Part shown: one piece after another, positions 58,833 through 64,000 of the stretch | Position numbering within the stretch: the first letter of the stretch is position 1 | How the letters are laid out: every line of letters starts with the position of its first letter | DNA from: Sphingobium cyanobacteriorum | GTDB taxonomy: Bacteria; Pseudomonadota; Alphaproteobacteria; Sphingomonadales; Sphingomonadaceae | Direction of reading: 5' to 3' | DNA: 64,000 nt | Assembly (NCBI RefSeq): GCF_030580935.1 | Contig: NZ_JAUQOM010000001.1 | Span: 868,001 to 932,000, forward strand | The notes under the pieces: generated by a model | What the model saw: the letters and a program-made list of their open reading frames with translations, nothing else | Database searches by the model: none | What the model was told of the DNA's origin: nothing | Made by a program: the position numbers and the translations under genes

Positions 58833-59522
58833 TCACCCCAGGATAAACTCTACCCCCGCTTTGGCATGAATGCTGGTGCAGTCGTAGATCGGCAGCACAT
58901 TGGCCTTCACATCGACGATCAGTTCCAGTTCGGTGCAGGCCAGCACTACCGCCTGTACATCCTGCTTGGCGATGTCGGTCAGTTCCGACTTCATGTAGCG
59001 TTCGGATTCGCGGCTCACCTTGCCCACGGTCAGTTCGTCATAGACGATGCGGTCGATCCGCTCGGCCAGTTCCATGTCGGCGGGCAGCAGCGACACGCCA
59101 TGCGCCACCAGTCGCTGGCGATAGAATTTCTCGGTCATGACATTGCGCGTGCCGATCAGCGCGGCTTTCTCGATCCCGTCGGCCTGCATCTTCTTGCCCA
59201 CCCGCTCAGCGATGTGGAAGATCGGCACGCCGACCGCGCCCTGTACCCGGTCATAGACGCGGTGCATGGAGTTGGCGCAGATCAGCAGCGCGCCCGCACC
59301 CGCCGTTTCCAGCCGCCGGGCGGAGTCGATCAGCGCGGTGGCGGCGCGGTCCCATTCCTCCTCGGTCGCGCAGCCGGCCACGGAGGCGAAGTCGAGACTC
59401 TCGATCAGCAGCGGCGCGCTATGCTGTCCACCCCGCGCCCGATGCACCGCCTGATTGATGATCGCATAATAGCGGGCGGTGGACGTCCAGCTAAGACCGC
59501 CGATCAGACCTAATTTGTGCAT
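58833..59522 (-). CDS. Aspartate/glutamate racemase-family protein
   Basis: 229 residues. The two-cysteine amino-acid racemase fold is visible: LGLIGGLSWTSTARYYAIIN at the start, first cysteine in LLICANSMH, second in VVLACTELELIV. It is of the YgeA/aspartate-racemase type. AGGGA stands 5 bases before the ATG. It lies after pntB on the same strand but behind a terminator, so it is probably its own unit. Confidence 0.9.
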   Translation of the reverse strand: MHKLGLIGGLSWTSTARYYAIINQAVHRARGGQHSAPLLIESLDFASVAGCATEEEWDRAATALIDSARRLETAGAGALLICANSMHRVYDRVQGAVGVPIFHIAERVGKKMQADGIEKAALIGTRNVMTEKFYRQRLVAHGVSLLPADMELAERIDRIVYDELTVGKVSRESERYMKSELTDIAKQDVQAVVLACTELELIVDVKANVLPIYDCTSIHAKAGVEFILG

Positions 59523-59544
59523 AAATTCCCTGAATCCCGACATG

Positions 59545-59580
59545 AAAAGGGACGGCAAGGCGCAATGCCCGGCCGTCCCT
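59545..59580 (-). terminator. Intrinsic terminator after pntB
   Basis: Stem AGGGACGGC/GCCGTCCCT (59548-59556 with 59572-59580); on the minus strand TTTTC follows. It is 24 bp after the pntB stop. Confidence 0.85.
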
Positions 59581-59603
59581 GCCATGGTTAGGGGAAGCCC
59601 CGC

Positions 59604-61028
59604 TTAATGGGCAAGCCCCTTGACGATTTCCTCGACCATCTTCTTGGCGTCGGCCAGCAGCATCATGGTGTTGTCCATGTAGAACACCTCATTATCCACG
59701 CCGGCATAACCCGCCCCGCCCATGGAGCGCTTTACGAACAGCACCGACTTGGCGTTGGCGACATCCAGGATCGGCATGCCGTAGATAGGCGATGTCTTGT
59801 CGGTCTTGGCCGCCGGATTGGTCACGTCGTTCGCGCCGATGACGAAGGCGACATCGGCCTGGCCGAACTCGCTGTTGATATCCTCCAGTTCGAACACCTC
59901 GTCATAGGGGACATTGGCTTCGGCCAGCAGCACGTTCATATGGCCGGGCATGCGGCCCGCGACCGGGTGGATGGCGTATTTGACGGACACCCCTTCCTTC
60001 TTGAGCAGGTCGCCCATTTCGCGCAGCGCGTGCTGCGCCTGGCTGACCGCCATGCCATAGCCCGGCACGATGATGACGCTGTCCGCCTGTTTCATCAGGA
60101 ACGCCGCGTCCTCCGCGCTGCCGCGCTTGTAGGGGCGGTCGACCGCCGCCGCGCCACCGCCCGAAGGGCCGCTTTCCGCGCCGAAGCCACCCGCGATCAC
60201 GCTGATGAAGCTGCGGTTCATCGCCTTGCACATGATGTAGGACAGGATCGCGCCCGACGACCCCACCAGCGCGCCGGTGATGATCATCGCGCTGTTGCCC
60301 AGGGTGAAGCCCATGGCCGCCGCCGCCCAGCCCGAATAGCTGTTCAGCATCGACACCACGACCGGCATGTCCGCGCCGCCGATCGGGATGATCAGCAGGA
60401 AGCCGATGACGAAGCTCAAGGCCGTCACGGTCCAGAAGATCCAGGGCGACTGGTCGGTCACGAAATAGGCGATCAGCCCCAGGATCGCGGCCAGCGTGCC
60501 CAGGTTGATGAGGTGGCGGCCCGGCAGCATGATCGGCTTGCCCGACATGTTGCCGTTCAGTTTGAGGAAGGCGATGATCGAGCCGGAGAAGGTGATCGCG
60601 CCGATCGCCACGCCCAGCCCCATTTCGACCCGGCTGGCATTGTGGATCTCGTCCGTCAACGGATCGAGGATGCCGAACGCGCCGGGATTGAGATAGGCGG
60701 CCGCGCCCACGAATACGGCCGCAAGGCCGACGAGGCTGTGGAAGGCCGCGACGAGTTGCGGCATGTCCGTCATGGCGATGCGGCGGGCGATGATGAAGCC
60801 GATGCCGCCACCGACCACGATGGCGCCGAGGATTTCCGGCAGGCTCACCACGTCATGGGTATAGAGCGTGGTGGCGACGGCGATCGCCATGCCGGCCATG
60901 CCCATACGGTTGCCGCGCCGGCTGGTCGCCGGACTGGACAGGCCGCGCAGGGCGAGGATGAAGAGAACGCCCGCGACCAGATAGGCCAGCGCGATGAAGG
61001 GCGAAACAGGAGCGAGTTCGTGCATCAC
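59604..61028 (-). CDS. pntB: NAD(P) transhydrogenase beta subunit
   Basis: 474 residues. About eight membrane helices and a C-terminal NADP-binding domain III (SVIIVPGYGMAVSQAQHALR, GRMPGHMNVLLAEANVPYDE, INSEFGQADVAFVIGANDVT). Couples proton entry to NADPH formation. The start overlaps the stop of the alpha-2 gene (ATGA). Confidence 0.97.
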   Translation of the reverse strand: MMHELAPVSPFIALAYLVAGVLFILALRGLSSPATSRRGNRMGMAGMAIAVATTLYTHDVVSLPEILGAIVVGGGIGFIIARRIAMTDMPQLVAAFHSLVGLAAVFVGAAAYLNPGAFGILDPLTDEIHNASRVEMGLGVAIGAITFSGSIIAFLKLNGNMSGKPIMLPGRHLINLGTLAAILGLIAYFVTDQSPWIFWTVTALSFVIGFLLIIPIGGADMPVVVSMLNSYSGWAAAAMGFTLGNSAMIITGALVGSSGAILSYIMCKAMNRSFISVIAGGFGAESGPSGGGAAAVDRPYKRGSAEDAAFLMKQADSVIIVPGYGMAVSQAQHALREMGDLLKKEGVSVKYAIHPVAGRMPGHMNVLLAEANVPYDEVFELEDINSEFGQADVAFVIGANDVTNPAAKTDKTSPIYGMPILDVANAKSVLFVKRSMGGAGYAGVDNEVFYMDNTMMLLADAKKMVEEIVKGLAH

Positions 61029-61309
61029 TTGCGCTCCTTCTTCTTGTACATCGCCAGCATTCGTTCAGTGACCGCAAAGCCGCCGAAGATGTTGACCGAC
61101 GCGAACACCACGGCCAGCAGGCCCAATATCTTGGCCGCGATGCTACCGGCTTCGGCCGACGCGACCAGCGCGCCGACGATGATGACCGAAGAAATGGCGT
61201 TGGTGACGGCCATCAGCGGCGTATGGAGCGCCGGCGTCACCGACCACACCACATAATAGCCGACGAAACACGCCAGCACGAAAATCGACAGGATGGAGAT
61301 GAAGTCCAT
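61025..61309 (-). CDS. pntAB: NAD(P) transhydrogenase alpha-2 (membrane) subunit
   Basis: 94 residues with three helices (ILSIFVLACFVGYYVVWSVT, LMAVTNAISSVIIVGALVAS, ILGLLAVVFASVNIFGGFAV). This is the membrane part that is fused to the C-terminus of PntA in E. coli but separate in many alphaproteobacteria. The ATG complementary to 61307-61309 has AGGA 4 bases ahead. Confidence 0.95.
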   Translation of the reverse strand: MDFISILSIFVLACFVGYYVVWSVTPALHTPLMAVTNAISSVIIVGALVASAEAGSIAAKILGLLAVVFASVNIFGGFAVTERMLAMYKKKERK

Positions 61310-61400
61310 CGTTCCTACTCCCCGTTCGTTCCGGCACGTCGGCACGGAACCGTGTCGCGCGCCCCCACCCCCTTGGCGGGCACGCGCCTTATGATGTGCG

Positions 61401-62522
61401 TCAGGCCAGCAACCGTTCGTTGACCACCTTGCCGCCCTGCGTCAGGCGGATGGCGTTGCCGATTTCCTCGTCCAGCACTGGCGCGTTCTTGTCCTTGTCC
61501 CAGAAGGCGGACAGGAAATTGTAGAGGTTGCGCGAGAACAGCGCCGAAGCGTCCGTCGCCAGACGCGAAGGCACGTTGCGATGGCCGACGATCTTGACGC
61601 CGTGACGCTCGACCACTTCGCCCGCCACCGCGCCCTCGACATTGCCGCCCTGCTCGACCGCCAGGTCGACGATCACGCTGCCCGGCTTCATCGTCGCGAT
61701 CTGCGCGTCGGTGATGAGGCGCGGCGCGGGACGGCCCGGAATGAGCGCGGTGGTGATGACGATATCCTGCTTGGCGATATGGGCGGAGACGAGTTCGGCC
61801 TGCGCAGCCTTGTATTCGTCAGACATTTCGGTGGCGTAGCCGCCGGTGCCTTCGCCCTCGATGCCCGCGACCTTCTCCACGAAGATCGCCTTGGCGCCGA
61901 GTGATTCGATCTGCTCCTTGGTCGCGGCGCGCACGTCGGTGGCGCTGACCTGCGCGCCCAGCCGGCGCGCGGTGGCGATGGCCTGGAGGCCCGCGACGCC
62001 CACGCCCATGATGAACGCCTTAGCAGCCGACACTGTGCCGGCCGCTGTCATCATCATTGGAAAGGCCTTGCCATATTCGGCAGCGGCGTCGAGCACCGCC
62101 TTGTAACCCGACAGGTTGGATTGCGAGGAAAGGATGTCCATCGACTGCGCGCGGGTGATACGCGGCATGAACTCCATCGCCAGCGCTTCGAACCCGGCAG
62201 CGGCATAGGCATCGACACGGGCACGCTCGCCAAAGGGATTGAGGCCCGCAGCGATCCACGCCCCCGGCTTCGCCCCGGCCAGGCTGTCGGCCGCCGGCCC
62301 CTGCACGCCCAGAATGATATCGGCGCCCGCCACGGTGGCGGCGCGATCCCCGACCGTCGCGCCAGCCGCTGCATAATCCGCGTCGGCAATCGACGCGGTC
62401 AATCCTGCCCCGGCCTCAACCGCGACATCGGCGCCCAGCGCCTTGAACTTCTTCACCGTTTCCGGCGTCGCGGCAACGCGGCGCTCGCCTGCGGCCTGTT
62501 CCTTCACCACTGCTATTTTCAT
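61401..62522 (-). CDS. pntAA: NAD(P) transhydrogenase alpha-1 subunit
   Basis: 373 residues. Soluble NAD-binding domain I, similar to alanine dehydrogenase: MKIAVVKEQAAGERRVAATP, FIMGVGVAGLQAIATARRLG, VIVDLAVEQGGNVEGA. First gene of the three-gene split transhydrogenase operon, which would supply NADPH. The gene upstream on the same strand is the CoxIV subunit. Confidence 0.96.
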   Translation of the reverse strand: MKIAVVKEQAAGERRVAATPETVKKFKALGADVAVEAGAGLTASIADADYAAAGATVGDRAATVAGADIILGVQGPAADSLAGAKPGAWIAAGLNPFGERARVDAYAAAGFEALAMEFMPRITRAQSMDILSSQSNLSGYKAVLDAAAEYGKAFPMMMTAAGTVSAAKAFIMGVGVAGLQAIATARRLGAQVSATDVRAATKEQIESLGAKAIFVEKVAGIEGEGTGGYATEMSDEYKAAQAELVSAHIAKQDIVITTALIPGRPAPRLITDAQIATMKPGSVIVDLAVEQGGNVEGAVAGEVVERHGVKIVGHRNVPSRLATDASALFSRNLYNFLSAFWDKDKNAPVLDEEIGNAIRLTQGGKVVNERLLA

Positions 62523-62555
62523 TATCGTTGCACCCCTCCTGTCGTTTCGTCCGGC

Positions 62556-62678
62556 TTAGGTCGAGATCAGCAACACAACCAGAGCGGCCAGCGCCACGCT
62601 GACGATTGTGCCCCATTTCACGAAGCCGACAAATGATCCGTAGGTCTGCATCGCGCTCTTGATATTGTCAGACGCCAT
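62556..62678 (-). CDS. aa3-type cytochrome c oxidase subunit IV (40 aa)
   Basis: Single-helix protein too short for most gene callers. Sequence MASDNIKSAMQTYGSFVGFV then KWGTIVSVALAALVVLLIST: a short soluble start and one membrane segment, the layout of the bacterial aa3-type CoxIV family (Pfam 07835). AGGGGA stands 7 bases before the ATG. It lies just ahead of the transhydrogenase genes. Confidence 0.85.
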   Translation of the reverse strand: MASDNIKSAMQTYGSFVGFVKWGTIVSVALAALVVLLIST

Positions 62679-62833
62679 ATCCGGTCCCCTGCTGCGGTTG
62701 TCTTGCGGTGCATCCCTTATCCGCAAAACACCATGATCCTCAACCCGCAGGGCACAAGAAAATCTTTCGCGGTTAAGTACGCCTTTACCCCCTCGCTCTA
62801 GGATGAACCGCCTGTTCCAGATGAGGGGGATGA

Positions 62834-64000
62834 ATGACGCGCGACGGCATACCGATGCTGATGCTGATCGACGACGAACCGGCGCAGAGGCGACTGGTGT
62901 CGGCGCTGGCTTCGCGTGCGGGATGGCGCACCATCTTCGCGTCGGACGGCGAAACCGCAATCGCCACGCTGGGCACGCAGGACGGGATGCAGCTCGACGC
63001 GATCGTGCTGGACCAGTGGAGCCCCGATTATGAGCCATCGGGCCTGATCCGGGAAATCCGCGCGCGGCGGCCGGCCTTGCCGATCCTGATCCTGACCGCG
63101 CACAACAATGTCGCCATCGCCGTCGAAGCGATGCGCGCGGGCGCCACGGATTATCTGTCCAAGCCGATCGCACCCGAACGCCTGCTGGCCGCGCTCAATG
63201 CCACCATCGCGGAAGGCGCGAACGCAGGCGAGCTGCGGCCGCTCACCGAAAAGATCACAGCACCCCTCTCCTTCGAGGATGTGGTCGGCTCCGCACCACA
63301 ATTCCGCGCCGCGCTGGCCATTGCGGCCAAGGCCGCGCGCGCCCGCGTGCCCGTGCTGATCGAAGGCGAAAGCGGCGTCGGCAAGGATGTTATCGCAAGG
63401 GCGATCCATGCCGCATCGCCCCGCCACAAACAGGCGATGGTGACGGTCAATTGCGGCGCGATCCCCGCCAACCTGGTCGAATCGGAACTGTTCGGCCATG
63501 AACGCGGCGCCTTCACCGGCGCGTTCGATCGTCATGTCGGCAAATTCGCCAGCGCCGATACAGGCACCATCTTCCTGGACGAAGTCAGCGAAATGCCGCT
63601 GGATGCGCAGGTGAAGCTGCTGCGCGTATTGCAGGATGGCGAAGTGCAGCCGATCGGTGCGCGACGCCCCGTTCATGTCGACGTGCGCGTCATCGCCGCC
63701 ACCAACAAGCGATTGTCCGACGAGATCGAGGCCGGCCGCTTCCGCGAGGATCTCTATTATCGCCTGAACGTCGTCCAGTTGACCGTGCCGCCGCTGCGCG
63801 AACGGATGGGAGACATTCCCGCGCTCTGCCGCCATCTCCTGACCCGCATCGCCGCCCAGCCGGGACTGCGCGGCCTTGGCCTGACCGATGATGCATTGGC
63901 GCTGTTGATGCAGCATGGCTGGCCCGGCAATGTCCGCCAGTTGCAGAACGCCCTCTTCCGCGCCGCCGTATTATGTGAGGGCGACGCGCTGACGCCGCAG
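62834..64000 (+). CDS. NtrC-type sigma-54-dependent response regulator, truncated by the window edge
   Basis: 389 residues are present with no stop before the edge. Receiver domain (MLMLIDDEP, phospho-acceptor Asp in AIVLDQWSPD, Lys in YLSKPI), then an AAA+ domain: Walker A EGESGVGKD, sigma-54-contact loop HERGAFTGA, Walker B IFLDEVSEM and arginine-finger region FREDLYYRLNV. The C-terminal Fis-type helix-turn-helix lies beyond the window. GAGGGGA precedes the ATG at 62834. The partner kinase is not visible. The receiver's DQWSPD differs from the usual DxxMP form. Confidence 0.95.
   Translation, partial: MTRDGIPMLMLIDDEPAQRRLVSALASRAGWRTIFASDGETAIATLGTQDGMQLDAIVLDQWSPDYEPSGLIREIRARRPALPILILTAHNNVAIAVEAMRAGATDYLSKPIAPERLLAALNATIAEGANAGELRPLTEKITAPLSFEDVVGSAPQFRAALAIAAKAARARVPVLIEGESGVGKDVIARAIHAASPRHKQAMVTVNCGAIPANLVESELFGHERGAFTGAFDRHVGKFASADTGTIFLDEVSEMPLDAQVKLLRVLQDGEVQPIGARRPVHVDVRVIAATNKRLSDEIEAGRFREDLYYRLNVVQLTVPPLRERMGDIPALCRHLLTRIAAQPGLRGLGLTDDALALLMQHGWPGNVRQLQNALFRAAVLCEGDALTPQ

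Overview
The window looks like a chromosomal segment of an alphaproteobacterium, most likely a sphingomonad (Sphingobium/Sphingomonas/Novosphingobium type). It is GC-rich and carries many small proteins that I associate with that family (a UrcA protein, a DUF3606 protein, several short hydrophilic proteins). It also has a TonB receptor paired with a beta-propeller phytase, sucC directly ahead of etfB-etfA, and an aa3-type cytochrome oxidase subunit IV. An alphaproteobacterial-type LexA box sits in front of uvrA. The species call is inference; no rRNA is present.

Layout. 1-6.4 kb: truncated kup, then a sugar locus (mutarotase, FHS sugar permease, GntR/FCD regulator, AraD1/GguC-type dehydratase). 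6.6-9.2 kb: lptB, rpoN, tRNA-Val. 9.3-24.1 kb: receiver-like/MarR regulator, D-amino-acid transaminase, S10 carboxypeptidase, tRNA-Ser, hspQ, SGNH hydrolase, OPT transporter, DUF3606 protein, TonB receptor and phytase, a LytS/LytTR two-component pair and UrcA. 24.7-31.3 kb: a 1155-residue RTX protein and uvrA. 31.3-32.7 kb: a strikingly AT-rich three-gene operon ending in a DUF6414-like protein, the best candidate for a horizontally acquired, undescribed system. It is followed by a RelE/ParE-type toxin-antitoxin pair. 33-36.4 kb: small secreted, cold-shock and lipoprotein genes. 36.4-39.4 kb: etfA, etfB and sucC. 40-48.7 kb: a pared-down NfrB/NfrA-like pair, TauE/SafE permease with a TIGR02186 protein, DUF3422 protein, an orphan MreB paralogue and a threonine dehydratase. 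48.8-51.8 kb: rpsI-rplM and heme A synthase. 51.9-58.8 kb: the second sugar locus (dgoA, dgoK, sugar-acid dehydratase, 2-oxoglutarate-semialdehyde dehydrogenase, sugar 1-dehydrogenase, second GntR/FCD regulator). 58.8-64 kb: racemase, pyridine-nucleotide transhydrogenase (three genes), CoxIV and the start of a sigma-54-dependent response regulator.

How the genes work together. The two sugar loci, about 47 kb apart, together encode non-phosphorylative oxidation of L-arabinose (to 2-oxoglutarate) and De Ley-Doudoroff oxidation of D-galactose (to pyruvate and glyceraldehyde-3-phosphate). They can share one dehydrogenase and one dehydratase and then branch. They are tied together by two closely similar GntR/FCD regulators and by a nearly identical AT-rich 16-bp motif in all three divergent promoters (3014-3029, 5328-5343, 53520-53535). 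I read this as a common operator. RpoN and a sigma-54 activator lie at opposite ends of the window.
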